From contig CALUVW010000004.1 of NCBI GenBank assembly GCA_944324315.1, positions 1 through 64,000 on the forward strand: a stretch of DNA of 64,000 nucleotides, read 5' to 3'. The notes under the pieces were generated by a model. The model saw nothing but the letters and a program-made list of their open reading frames with translations, was not told where the DNA came from and made no database searches. Below, piece after piece: positions 54,473-62,758 of this stretch. Positions within the stretch are counted from its first letter, which is position 1, and each line of letters begins with the position of its first letter. This stretch comes from Candidatus Gastranaerophilales bacterium (GTDB lineage Bacteria; Cyanobacteriota; Vampirovibrionia; Gastranaerophilales; Gastranaerophilaceae). The position numbers and the translations under genes are program-made.

Positions 54473-54676
54473 TTAATCTTTAATCAAAGCATTGATATCG
54501 GCAACCATTGCATCAGGATCAAAACCGTGAACTTTCGCGCCTGCTTCCAGATTTTCAAAATGAGCTGCAGCACAGCCTATACAACCCAAACCATATTTTT
54601 GAAATACTTCAATACTTTCAGGACATTGTTGAACAATATCCATAATGTTCATATCTTTTGTAATTTTTCCTGCCAT
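54473..54676 (-). CDS. DUF1858 domain protein
   Basis: 67 residues from ATG 54676, with AAGGAG 8 bases upstream. It matches DUF1858: ITKDMNIMDIVQQCPESIEVFQKYGLGCIGCAAAHFENLEAGAKVHG, with key parts QKYGLGCIGCAAA and the Cys pair C-x-x-C. The family is often fused or linked to hybrid-cluster and metal-handling proteins; the two Cys suggest metal or cluster binding or redox use. A longer frame to 54715 is disfavoured on ribosome-site grounds. Stands alone. Confidence 0.85.
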   Translation of the reverse strand: MAGKITKDMNIMDIVQQCPESIEVFQKYGLGCIGCAAAHFENLEAGAKVHGFDPDAMVADINALIKD

Positions 54677-54754
54677 AATACTTTCTCCTTTTATTGACTT
54701 AATTTTAACTGTCATTAAAAATATTATACAATAAAAACAGAAGGAAGTATAAGT

Positions 54755-54913
54755 ATGGAATTTTTAAAAAATTTATTTAAAGATGATGAAAAGGTAATCG
54801 GCTTATGCAGTTTTAAGAAAAAAAGAGTAAAAGTATATTCTTTTACTCCTGCTGTAAATCAAATAAATTTAATTTACAATACTAATACTAAAAATAACTT
54901 TTTGTTATCCTAA
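54755..54913 (+). CDS. Small protein of 52 residues, unknown
   Basis: A short open frame, MEFLKNLFKDDEKVIGLCSF then KKKRVKVYSFTPAVN, ending TKNNFLLS. AGAAGGAAG lies 7-8 bases ahead of ATG 54755, a good ribosome site. The product is basic and has no signal peptide or membrane segment. It overlaps the convergent small gene by 9 bases. Judged real on ribosome site and codon pattern; no homologue is known to me. Confidence 0.5.
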   Translation: MEFLKNLFKDDEKVIGLCSFKKKRVKVYSFTPAVNQINLIYNTNTKNNFLLS

Positions 54914-55102
54914 ACAGTACAATCTTGTCCCCTTAGTAGGGTCACCAAGTGCGTTTTCATAAACAATGCCATCAGGTCTGTTTGGATTAGCATTACCGAA
55001 ATTAAACGCATTTTTTACAAAATTATTACCGGAATTAGATATACCGCGTACATTTTGTGTTACGTTAAGACCATTAATTCCTAAAAGTTTTTGTATTGAC
55101 AT
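54905..55102 (-). CDS. Small lineage-type protein of 65 residues
   Basis: MSIQKLLGINGLNVTQNVRG then an Asn/Gly-rich stretch (NAFNFGNANPNRPDGIVYEN) and a short end GTRLYCLG. It has no signal peptide, no membrane segment and no known family. The Asn-rich, signal-less start resembles the N-termini of other lineage-type proteins in this window. A modest ribosome site (AGGGAAAATTATGGGGATAA region) precedes the ATG. A similar small gene follows upstream at 55189. Confidence 0.55.
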   Translation of the reverse strand: MSIQKLLGINGLNVTQNVRGISNSGNNFVKNAFNFGNANPNRPDGIVYENALGDPTKGTRLYCLG

Positions 55103-55188
55103 TATTTTATCCCCATAATTTTCCCTTACATATATAAAAAAACTTTAGGGATAAAAATTGCTTGATTTTTGTTAAATATTACAAAATA

Positions 55189-55392
55189 TTAAGCGAGAAA
55201 ATCCAGATGCTTTGCCTGAGTCTCACTTCCTATTACCCGCGGATGATTCAAATTATAATTTTCATTGGTCTGATGAGCAAACAAACCGGTATTAAAACGA
55301 TTAACATTATTATTTTGACGGTTGTTTTCAAAAAGATTAACCGCATTTACTCTAAAAGGATTATTGGCTTGTATTGCTTGAATTTTGTTCAT
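55189..55392 (-). CDS. Small Asn-rich protein of 67 residues
   Basis: MNKIQAIQANNPFRVNAVNL, then FENNRQNNNVNRFNTGLFAH, ending ETQAKHLDFLA. It is very rich in Asn, has no Cys, no signal peptide and no membrane segment. It opens like the F-x-G group (short basic start, then Asn/Gln-rich), but the product ends soon after. TAAGGTTAAAT precedes the ATG. No function can be given. Confidence 0.55.
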   Translation of the reverse strand: MNKIQAIQANNPFRVNAVNLFENNRQNNNVNRFNTGLFAHQTNENYNLNHPRVIGSETQAKHLDFLA

Positions 55393-55472
55393 AATATTTA
55401 ACCTTATTTATTATAAAAACAAAAAAATTTTTTATTTTCAGATTTACAAAAAAATGTTACAAATTTAACAAA

Positions 55473-55988
55473 TTACTGATCACTTTCATGATGTTCATTA
55501 TCTTTCATAAGTTTCGCGAAATCTGAAGGTTTAATACTCTGTACAAACTTTTTAAATTCCTGTGCTTCTTCTTCGTCCTTTGCAGAATCGGTAGATACAG
55601 AACCGTTAGAAATGACATTTGCCGTAACAAAAATCGGTGCATCAACTCTTATTGCAACAGCAATAGCATCCGAAGGCCGTGAATCAATTTCGAGAGTATT
55701 ACCATTTTCATTTGTTAAAAATAAGGTAGCATAATAAGTATCTTTTTCAACGTCATTAATTTCAATTTTATCAAGATGATAGCCTGTTTTCTCAATAATA
55801 TTAATAATTAAATCATGAGTCATCGGTCTTGTAACATTCAAGTTTTCAATTTTTCTAATAATTGCGCTCGCTTCAGCTGAACCAATCCAGATAGGCAGAG
55901 CTTTTCTGTTTTCTTTATCATGTAAAACAACAATAGGAGAACCTGTTCTTGTATCAAGGGCAATACCCATAACTTTCATTTCAATCAT
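55473..55988 (-). CDS. DUF151 bifunctional nuclease-domain protein
   Basis: 171 residues of the DUF151/BFN family. Core motifs: MKVMGIALDTRTGSPIVVLHD, KALPIWIGSAEASAI, then RPMTHDLI and the C-terminal SRPSDAIAVAIRVDAPIFV. Some plant and bacterial relatives have nuclease activity; the cellular role is not settled. It is soluble and cytosolic. The last ~35 residues are acidic and variable. GAAAGGT precedes the ATG 9-10 bases ahead. Confidence 0.88.
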   Translation of the reverse strand: MIEMKVMGIALDTRTGSPIVVLHDKENRKALPIWIGSAEASAIIRKIENLNVTRPMTHDLIINIIEKTGYHLDKIEINDVEKDTYYATLFLTNENGNTLEIDSRPSDAIAVAIRVDAPIFVTANVISNGSVSTDSAKDEEEAQEFKKFVQSIKPSDFAKLMKDNEHHESDQ

Positions 55989-56106
55989 TATAAAAACCTT
56001 TCGTTAATTTACATTTTATCTTACAATCAATACATGGTCAAGTAAAATACTAATAAAAAATATTTACGAAAAAATATATTTATGATATTATAAAAATATG
56101 CACATG

Positions 56107-56127
56107 TCGTGAAAAATATTTTCACGA
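56107..56127. repeat. Short inverted repeat upstream of tRNA-Ser
   Basis: TCGTGAAAA (56107-56115) and TTTTCACGA (56119-56127), perfect 9-base arms around 3 bases. It lies 16 bases before the tRNA, within its likely promoter; possible operator. Confidence 0.4.
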
Positions 56128-56143
56128 ACAATTAAATAGAATT

Positions 56144-56233
56144 GGAGTAGTGGCCGAGTGGCTGAAGGCGGCACCCTGCTAAGGTGTTATGTGGGTATAA
56201 CCTGCATCCAGGGTTCAAATCCCTGCTGCTCCG
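56144..56233 (+). tRNA. tRNA-Ser (anticodon GCU)
   Basis: A 90-base class II tRNA with a long variable arm. The acceptor arms GGAGTAG (56144-56150) and CTGCTCC (56226-56232) pair 7 of 7 with one G-U. The D-loop has GGCCGAGTGGCTGAAGG. The anticodon stem is GCACC/GGTGT with loop CTGCTAA, anticodon GCT at 56178-56180. The variable arm follows (TATGTGGGTATAACCTGCAT) and the T-arm loop is GGTTCAAATCC. No CCA is encoded; the discriminator is G. It reads AGU and AGC. Confidence 0.96.
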
Positions 56234-56235
56234 TA

Positions 56236-56274
56236 TTAAAGTCCGATAACCGTTTGGTTATCGGACTTTAATTT
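56236..56274 (+). terminator. Terminator of tRNA-Ser
   Basis: TAAAGTCCGATAACC, loop GTTT, GGTTATCGGACTTTA, then ATTTT. Perfect 15-base arms. Confidence 0.92.
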
Positions 56275-56299
56275 TGTAAATATTAATTAAACGAATTTT

Positions 56300-57100
56300 T
56301 TACTTAAATTCCAATTTCCGTGTTACTTTATTATATTTCCAGCCGTCGGTTAACTCATAAACTGCATATTTTGCATCTTTACCTTTAAAATCAAGCCAGC
56401 CCAAGTTATCGGTTGCACTGCTCATACCCTGTCCGTTACCATTTGTAATTACAATATGCCCTGCATCATCTTTATTTGTAAAAACAACTATTCGACCGGC
56501 AGGTAATTTTTCCAGATCTTCTTTTTTAACATTAATTTTTTTAAATTTATCAGTATGTTTTTCAAAATATTGTATTGAATCTTTTGCTTCCCCACGGGGC
56601 ATTTCATCATAATCCCTTATTACACCTGCAGACAAAAAAGTTTTCTTTACTCCTGTATAACAGGCTCCTACATTGCTTATTTCATCAGCAACTTTTTGCG
56701 CATATTTTGCAAGACAAATTTCCGGTTGTGTTGCATCAGATGGATTTATGCCTCTGTTAAATTCTACTTTAAATTTCAAATCAAGATCTTTTAACATAAA
56801 ATATTTACCCTTGCTTAAGGGATCATACAATACAGATTTAGGAATAGGTTCTATGTCTCCTATCTCTACGCGACCTTCTTTCAAAATTCTGGAAATGTCA
56901 GTATGCGTATTATTATTAACACGTAAATTATAAAGTTTTTCCATCTTTTGAGGATTACTCATATCTAAATCAGTTCTTGTTGATTCATTTTTACAAGTAT
57001 AAATACTGTTATTATTTACTGGTAAATGCAATTTCTTCTGAATACCAGCCTGAGATTTTTTTCTATCGTTATTTCCATTTATATCAGAAATTGATACCAT
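56300..57100 (-). CDS. Putative cysteine-peptidase-like protein (CHAP/NlpC-like)
   Basis: 266 residues from ATG 57100, with GAGGTAT 6 bases ahead. The N-terminal third is Asn-rich, without a signal peptide. The C-terminal half has an order of residues like CHAP or NlpC/P60 folds: Cys in SNVGACYTGVKKTF, then PAGRIVVFTNKDDAGHIVITNGNGQGMSS (key parts RIVVFTN and GHIVITNG with the His), then WLDFKGKDAKYAVYELT. In such folds the Cys-His pair cuts peptidoglycan peptides or other amides. This is pattern-based and not certain. The absent signal peptide is odd for a wall enzyme and points to an effector or intracellular role. Confidence 0.6.
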   Translation of the reverse strand: MVSISDINGNNDRKKSQAGIQKKLHLPVNNNSIYTCKNESTRTDLDMSNPQKMEKLYNLRVNNNTHTDISRILKEGRVEIGDIEPIPKSVLYDPLSKGKYFMLKDLDLKFKVEFNRGINPSDATQPEICLAKYAQKVADEISNVGACYTGVKKTFLSAGVIRDYDEMPRGEAKDSIQYFEKHTDKFKKINVKKEDLEKLPAGRIVVFTNKDDAGHIVITNGNGQGMSSATDNLGWLDFKGKDAKYAVYELTDGWKYNKVTRKLEFK

Positions 57101-57267
57101 AATATACCTCATATATATAAAAAATATATACTTATAAAAATTGCCTTTTATTTATTTTTTATTAATTCTTGTAAAGTTTTTAAATAAATATATTCTACTT
57201 TCTTCGCATAATTTTTTCCGGAAAATCGTTAATAATATATTTGTCACACTAAAGAAAGGAAAGAATT

Positions 57268-57501
57268 ATGACACACGAAAAAGATAAAGAAACTATGAAA
57301 GAAAAAATTCATGATGCTGCAGATAAGGTTAAAGAAAAGGCTCATAATATGAAAGAAGATATTAAAGAAGGAGCCGAAAAAACAAAAGCAAAAGCTCATG
57401 AAATTAAAGAAAATATTAAAGAAAAAGCACATGACGTCAAAGAAAAAGTTGCAGAAAAAGCAGACGAAATCAAAGAAAAACATAAGAAAAATGAAGCTTA
57501 A
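57268..57501 (+). CDS. Amphipathic-helix (LEA-/apolipoprotein-like) protein
   Basis: 77 residues made of repeated 11-residue units such as KVKEKAHNMKE, KIKENIKEKAHD-like and KVAEKADEIKE, almost only Lys, Glu, Ala, Asp, Ile and Val. This pattern forms a long amphipathic helix typical of late-embryogenesis-abundant-like and YtxH-like stress proteins that coat membranes or protect proteins in drying or osmotic stress. It has its own ribosome site (GAAAGGAAAG) and terminator, consistent with a separate stress-controlled gene. No catalytic role is expected. Confidence 0.75.
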   Translation: MTHEKDKETMKEKIHDAADKVKEKAHNMKEDIKEGAEKTKAKAHEIKENIKEKAHDVKEKVAEKADEIKEKHKKNEA

Positions 57502-57528
57502 AAAAGAGGCTCTATAGAGCCTCTTTTT
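57501..57528. terminator. Bidirectional terminator, LEA-like gene and ankyrin gene
   Basis: AAAAAGAGGCTC, loop TATA, GAGCCTCTTTTT, perfect 12-base arms between convergent genes. Confidence 0.92.
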
Positions 57529-58105
57529 ACTCCATTGTTTTATAACGTTTTAAAACAGTGTCTTTTATATAACTGTCATCAGATTTCAAAGCTTTTATAA
57601 GCACCTCATCATCAGGTTTTGCTCCTGCGTTAATCAGCAGTTCAACTATTTTAGGTTCTTTTTTTTGAACCGCATAAGTCAAAGGTTTTGTATATCCTAC
57701 AGTTTTATTAACATCTGCTCCGTATGCAATTAAAGTTTCAACAATTTTGGTATCTTTTTCTCTTATTGCCATAATCAACGGAGATAAACCTGCTATTTCT
57801 TTATTTGGGTCAACTTTATTATCAAGCAATAATTTTACTATATCATTCTGATTACTTGCTATAGCCATATAAATTGCGGGTGTTTTCATAAAAGTAGAAT
57901 CTGGACTCATACCTGATTTTAAGAATAAATCAACAAGCTGAACATTACCGTTGCTAATTGCTTTAAAGAAATTATAGGTATTATATTTAATATCTTGAGC
58001 CTGAATTTTTGCGATATAAGCCTGATGTAAATCGGTTTCAGCATCCGCATAAACGGCTGTTTGAAATGCTGCAATCATGAATAAAACAGCTATTATCTTT
58101 TTCAT
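57527..58105 (-). CDS. Exported ankyrin-repeat protein
   Basis: 192 residues. The signal peptide is MKKIIAVLFMIAAFQTAVYA. Then come four to five ankyrin repeats: NGNVQLVDLFLKSGMSPDS, MAIASNQNDIVKLLLDNKVDPN, SPLIMAIREKDTKIVETLIAYGADVN, PLTYAVQKKEPKIVELLINAGAKPD (key parts IVKLLLDNKVDPN, IVETLIAYGADVN). The repeats bind other proteins. It is exported, so the partner is outside the cytosol. AAGGAGG precedes the ATG. It stands upstream of the LEA-like gene in convergent arrangement. Confidence 0.85.
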   Translation of the reverse strand: MKKIIAVLFMIAAFQTAVYADAETDLHQAYIAKIQAQDIKYNTYNFFKAISNGNVQLVDLFLKSGMSPDSTFMKTPAIYMAIASNQNDIVKLLLDNKVDPNKEIAGLSPLIMAIREKDTKIVETLIAYGADVNKTVGYTKPLTYAVQKKEPKIVELLINAGAKPDDEVLIKALKSDDSYIKDTVLKRYKTME

Positions 58106-58148
58106 TTGCTATCCTCCTTATTTAATATTTTTATAATAACATTTTTTA

Positions 58149-59729
58149 TCATTTTTGTACACTGCTTATAGCTTCTTGTGTAGAAAAAGCTATATCTCTG
58201 AAGCTTATCAATTTTCTCAAACCAAGTTTGAGAGTAGACGCAGCAACATCTCTGTTATTAAATACAATAATAACTTTTACGTTTTGTCCTTTTAGCGTAA
58301 GAACAAGATCTTCAAGGGCAAAAACTGCGGAAATATCCATACTTTTAATGTTTGAACAGTCAATTATTACCGTTTTGTTATCCAACACATCATCAATTCT
58401 TGAGGCTATTTGCGAAGCTGAACCGAAAAAAAGCGTTCCGTCAATATGCATAATCATTGTATGATTTTTTAAATCTTCGTCTATATAATTTTCTTTTGCC
58501 AAATCTGATAAACCGACTACCTTAATATCAGTTTGTCTAGCGACATTCGCAGCAAATAGAATTGAAGATAAGACAATTCCAACCCCGACTGCTAAAATTA
58601 AATCATCAAATATAGTAATTAAAAAGACCAGAAGCATAACAAGAAGATCATTTCTTGGAGCTGCTTTTATTAATCTGATAAATTTATAATCAATTATACC
58701 TGCACCGACTTTTATCAAAATTCCTGCAAGCACAGCCAGAGGAATTTTTGCGGCAACTGGAGCAAAAAAGACTATTACAAAAATCAAAAATACAGAATGT
58801 ATTATACCTGAAAGCCTTGTTCGACCTCCGCTTTTAATATTCACGGCAGTTCTCATCATAGCTCCGCATGAAACAACACCGCCAAACAAAGAAGCCACAA
58901 TATTACCAATTCCCTGTCCTATTAACTCCCTGTTTGATTGATGCTTAGTTTTAGTTAAAGAATCCGCAACAAGAGCTGTTAATAATGAATCAATAGATCC
59001 TACAACCGCAAGAGTCAATGCAATAGGAATTACAGTTTCAATCTCAGACAGTTTAAATAACGGAAAAATAAATTGAGGGAAAGTTCTTGGAATTTCACCT
59101 ATTGTTTTAACATCAAAATTAAATACAACAGCAATTAGAGTGCCTAATATAAGAGCCGTTAGAGGGGGTGGAACTATTTGGGCGAATTTTTTGGGCGTAA
59201 AAAATACTATAACCAAAGTAATTATCCCTAACAAAACACTATGAAAATCAGAGGCAGGTAAAAATTTTAATGCATTAATAAGCCCCTCAACCGGAGTCCC
59301 AGCAAAATCTATTCCTAAAAATGAATTAATCTGTAACAATATAATTATGGCACCTATCCCGCTCATAAAACCTGAAATTACAGGATAAGGGATAAAATTT
59401 ACAAGTTTTCCGACCTTAAAGATACCGAGAATTATTTGAAAAATTCCGGATAACAAAATTGCTGCAAAAATTAAATTTGGATTATCGGAATGTAGGGCAA
59501 CAACAGATGCAATAACAACCGTTAACGGACCTGTAGGTCCGGAAATTTGAGTAGGAGTTCCACCGAATATTGATGCCAGCATACCGACAATTATAGAACC
59601 GTATATTCCGGCAGTAGCTCCTAAACCGCTGGAAACACCTAAAGCAATTGCAAGCGGCAAAGCAATAACGCCAGCAGTAATACCACCCAGTAAATCTCCT
59701 TTAAAATTCGATAATATCCCTGTTTTCAT
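58149..59729 (-). CDS. SulP-family anion transporter with STAS domain
   Basis: 526 residues from ATG 59729 (531 if ATG 59744 is used). The SulP membrane domain has the N-terminal signature FKGDLLGGITAGVIALPLAIALGV and PTQISGPTGPLTVVI, with 10-12 segments. A C-terminal STAS domain follows from about residue 425 (MIMHIDGTLFFGSASQI, VIIDCSNIKSMDISAVFALEDL, with the Asp/Ser regulatory loop DIS). SulP proteins move sulfate, bicarbonate or dicarboxylates across the inner membrane; the substrate cannot be told. GGGG lies 9 bases before ATG 59729. Confidence 0.9.
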   Translation of the reverse strand: MKTGILSNFKGDLLGGITAGVIALPLAIALGVSSGLGATAGIYGSIIVGMLASIFGGTPTQISGPTGPLTVVIASVVALHSDNPNLIFAAILLSGIFQIILGIFKVGKLVNFIPYPVISGFMSGIGAIIILLQINSFLGIDFAGTPVEGLINALKFLPASDFHSVLLGIITLVIVFFTPKKFAQIVPPPLTALILGTLIAVVFNFDVKTIGEIPRTFPQFIFPLFKLSEIETVIPIALTLAVVGSIDSLLTALVADSLTKTKHQSNRELIGQGIGNIVASLFGGVVSCGAMMRTAVNIKSGGRTRLSGIIHSVFLIFVIVFFAPVAAKIPLAVLAGILIKVGAGIIDYKFIRLIKAAPRNDLLVMLLVFLITIFDDLILAVGVGIVLSSILFAANVARQTDIKVVGLSDLAKENYIDEDLKNHTMIMHIDGTLFFGSASQIASRIDDVLDNKTVIIDCSNIKSMDISAVFALEDLVLTLKGQNVKVIIVFNNRDVAASTLKLGLRKLISFRDIAFSTQEAISSVQK

Positions 59730-59807
59730 AATGTAAATCCCCATATAATGTCTCTAATATTTATATACCAGAATATTTTAATTTTTACAATAGCCCGGAT
59801 ACAAGAT

Positions 59808-60467
59808 TTACACCAGACCTTCTTTCAGAGCTTTTACGGCAGCCTGAGTTCTATCATCAACAACAAGTTTTTGAATAATATTACATACATGAGCTTTTGC
59901 AGTATGTTCAGAGATTGTCAATTCCTGCGCAATTTCATTATTAGAAAGTCCGTCTACAACAAGCTTTAACACTTCATATTCTCTTTGTGTAAGATTTGCA
60001 TGCTGTTCTTTAAACATTGCCCTTGACATTTGCCTCGGGGGAATAACTCCGCAATTTTTCTCGCGTAAAATAGGAACTACTTGAGGATCCAGCCACATTG
60101 CCCCTTCTTTAACTGTTTTTATAATCATTTTTAATGATTCCGTATTTATATCTTTCATCACATAAGCACAGGCTCCTGCATGCAACGAATCTATAATTTC
60201 CTGTTCACTCAAATGAGAAGTTAAAATTACAACTTTTGCTCTGTTATCAATCTCGAGTATTCTTTTAGTTGCCTCAATACCTGAAATATCAGGCAAACCA
60301 ATATCCATTAAAACAACATCCGGATGAGATATTTTAAAAATTTCAACAGCTTCTTTACCTTTTTGAGCTTCGTTTGCTACTATAATGTCGCTCTGGCCTT
60401 CGAATAAAGATTTTAATCCTACACGAATAAGTTTTTGATCTTCTACAAGTAATATATTTATTGTCAT
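59808..60467 (-). CDS. NarL/FixJ-type response regulator
   Basis: 219 residues. The receiver has LLVEDQKLIRVGLKSLF, Asp in VVLMDIGLPDISG, ILTSHLSEQE and the lysine in YVMKDIN; the LuxR-type helix-turn-helix has LTQREYEVLKLVVDGLSNNEIAQELTISEHTAKAHV (key parts LTQREYEVLKLV and EHTAKAHVCNIIQKL). It is the close paralogue of the regulator at 16038-16727, with the same overall layout and C-terminal tail. No adjacent kinase. GGGAGAAAA precedes the ATG. Confidence 0.92.
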   Translation of the reverse strand: MTINILLVEDQKLIRVGLKSLFEGQSDIIVANEAQKGKEAVEIFKISHPDVVLMDIGLPDISGIEATKRILEIDNRAKVVILTSHLSEQEIIDSLHAGACAYVMKDINTESLKMIIKTVKEGAMWLDPQVVPILREKNCGVIPPRQMSRAMFKEQHANLTQREYEVLKLVVDGLSNNEIAQELTISEHTAKAHVCNIIQKLVVDDRTQAAVKALKEGLV

Positions 60468-60671
60468 AATTATTTTCTCCCTATATTACTTATAAAATTA
60501 TTAAAACTCTAATTAATCCCTTTTATATGCAAATACTGCGGTAATATTATCCGCTATTGATTTGTAAATAAAATTTATATTATTATATTTATAATAAAAA
60601 TGAACAAAATTTTATAAGTCTCGTTATATAAATGTTAGAGTTCACTGCAGTAAAATTAAAAAGGAGAGATT

Positions 60672-60983
60672 ATGACAGAAGAAACAAAAAATGAAATTGT
60701 ACAAAGATCTAAATGGTCAATCAGTCCAGAATTTGGGAATTTTTTACTGACTATTTTAGCATCATTTCTGGGTTGCCTTGTTGCACTATGTTTGTATAGT
60801 GCTGCCGTAAGACCTTTAATGAAACCTTGCCCGCTGCCTCCGCCGCCGCCAAGATTTGAGGTTCCTATGCATCACAGAGGGGAATTTAGGCCTTACAAAC
60901 ATCACAAACACCATAAAATTGCTCCGGACAAACGAAAATTTGATAAACCGGTAAAAGAAACTCCGAAAACCGATAAAAAATAA
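60672..60983 (+). CDS. Small membrane protein with Pro/His-rich tail
   Basis: 103 residues. One membrane segment (NFLLTILASFLGCLVALCLY, near 26-46) follows a short polar N-terminus. The rest is rich in Pro, His and Lys (CPLPPPPPRFEVPMHHRGEF, then HKHHKIAPDKRKF). The His cluster could bind metal ions; the Pro run would extend through the envelope. No family was recognised. AAAGGAG precedes the ATG. The terminator follows at 60995. Confidence 0.7.
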   Translation: MTEETKNEIVQRSKWSISPEFGNFLLTILASFLGCLVALCLYSAAVRPLMKPCPLPPPPPRFEVPMHHRGEFRPYKHHKHHKIAPDKRKFDKPVKETPKTDKK

Positions 60984-60994
60984 ATAAACCACCA

Positions 60995-61028
60995 TTGAAT
61001 AGCCCTTTTAAAAGGGCTATTCAATTTT
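60995..61028. terminator. Terminator after the Pro/His-rich membrane protein gene
   Basis: TTGAATAGCCCTTTT and AAAAGGGCTATTCAA, a perfect 15-base palindrome, followed by TTTTC. Confidence 0.85.
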
Positions 61029-61141
61029 CAATGATTCTTACTACCTTATGTTAACTTAATCAAATCTTAATATTTTTTTATAGCAAAATAAATTCTTTTG
61101 GATTATTATATTAATGGTATATATACATAGGGTGTATCGAG

Positions 61142-62758
61142 ATGAGATATTCAAAATATTCTACGGTAATAATAGGAAGCGGCATTGCAGGATTGTATGC
61201 GGCTTTGAAAATAGAACAGCAGGTTAAACTTCCTGACGGTCTGCTTCTAATAACAAAATCCAAACTCGGAGAAAGCAACTCAAGGTACGCTCAGGGAGGT
61301 ATAGTCGGCGTTATGAAAGAAAACAGAGCTGACTCCACCGCTTCTCATATCTCGGACACAATAAAAGCAGGCGCCGGTCTGAGCGACTTTAATGCCGTTA
61401 AATATATATCGGAACACTCTGATGAAGTCATAAAAGATTTACTTAAATTTGGTGTTGAATTCGACCGTGACGAAAATAATAATTTATGCTTTACCAGAGA
61501 AGCTGCCCACAGTGTAAGAAGAATTTTACATTCCGGCGGTGATGCTACCGGTAAAATGATTGAACAGGCGCTTTGTAAAAAAGTAAAAGAAAATGAAAAT
61601 ATTGATATTTACGAAGAAACAGATGCCGTTGAACTAATTGTAAGTTCTAATGAATGTAAAGGTGTTCTGGTTTATAATGATGAGAAAATGGAATATGAAA
61701 CCATATATTCTCCTGCGATTATTCTTGCAACAGGCGGTATCGGACAGCTATACAAATATACAACAAACCCTGCCGGAGCCACCGGAGACGGTATTGCGAT
61801 TGCTTATAATGCCGGAGCTGTTATGCAGGATATGGAATTTGTTCAATTTCATCCGACTGCTCTTGCGATTGACTGCGGAGAAAACCGCTTTTTAATTTCC
61901 GAAGCTGTTAGAGGAGAAGGCGCAAAACTATGTGATGCTGACGGTGTTGAGTTTATGTCTAAATATGATGAAAGAAAAGAACTTGCACCGCGAGATATTG
62001 TTACACGGGCAATTTTTAATGAAATGAAAGAACATAACAGTGATAACGTTTATCTTAATGCTTCTTGCATAAATTCAACAATGCTTAAAAAGAGATTCCC
62101 GAATATATATGCCAAATGCCTTGAAAACGGAATAGATATTTCTCATGATTTTATTCCTGTTGCACCGGCTGCACATTATTATATGGGAGGTGTAAAAACA
62201 AATCTGCAGGGAGAAACATCAATTAAAGGATTATACGCAATTGGAGAAACAGCATCAACAGGTTTGCATGGCGGTAATCGTCTGGCCAGCAACTCTTTGC
62301 TTGAATGTGTTGTATGCGCTTATTCCGTTGCAAAATATTTAAAATCTCTGGAACTTAAAACTCCGAAACAAATTGACGAAAAAATCATGTCTATTTTAGA
62401 CAGATATTCAAATGAAGACCTTATTCTTGATGAGTTAAACATTCCGGAATTAAAAAAACAATTGCAGGATATAATGTGGAATGATGTCGGGATATTAAGA
62501 GATGAACATTCTTTGATGACTGCTATAACAGAACTGAAAAAACTTAAAAATAATTTCCCGCGGACATATAAATGTTTAAACAGAGAAGAATATGAATTTC
62601 GAAACATGCTGATTACAAGTATGTTGATTACAAATAGTGCACTCACGAGAAAAGAATCACGCGGTGCCCATTGTAGAACAGATTATCCGGAGACACTTGA
62701 TAATTGCGTTCACAGTATTACCGATAAAACACATGGAGTATTTGATTTTGTTAAGTAA
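61142..62758 (+). CDS. nadB: L-aspartate oxidase
   Basis: 538 residues, the usual NadB length. It oxidises aspartate to iminoaspartate, the first step of de novo NAD synthesis. The FAD-binding start is STVIIGSGIAGLYAALKI. Family blocks: SNSRYAQGGIVGVM, EAAHSVRRILHSGGDATG, GGIGQLYKYTTNPAGATGDGIA (key part TTNPAGATGDGI), MQDMEFVQFHPTAL, PVAPAAHYYMGGV and LHGGNRLASNSLLECVV. nadC overlaps its end. nadA is not in the neighbourhood seen here. The ribosome site is weak. Confidence 0.96.
   Translation: MRYSKYSTVIIGSGIAGLYAALKIEQQVKLPDGLLLITKSKLGESNSRYAQGGIVGVMKENRADSTASHISDTIKAGAGLSDFNAVKYISEHSDEVIKDLLKFGVEFDRDENNNLCFTREAAHSVRRILHSGGDATGKMIEQALCKKVKENENIDIYEETDAVELIVSSNECKGVLVYNDEKMEYETIYSPAIILATGGIGQLYKYTTNPAGATGDGIAIAYNAGAVMQDMEFVQFHPTALAIDCGENRFLISEAVRGEGAKLCDADGVEFMSKYDERKELAPRDIVTRAIFNEMKEHNSDNVYLNASCINSTMLKKRFPNIYAKCLENGIDISHDFIPVAPAAHYYMGGVKTNLQGETSIKGLYAIGETASTGLHGGNRLASNSLLECVVCAYSVAKYLKSLELKTPKQIDEKIMSILDRYSNEDLILDELNIPELKKQLQDIMWNDVGILRDEHSLMTAITELKKLKNNFPRTYKCLNREEYEFRNMLITSMLITNSALTRKESRGAHCRTDYPETLDNCVHSITDKTHGVFDFVK

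Noticed and set aside
62637-62732. Longer N-terminus for nadC
   Set aside because: It lies fully within nadB in another frame, lacks family similarity, and ATG 62733 gives the normal length.
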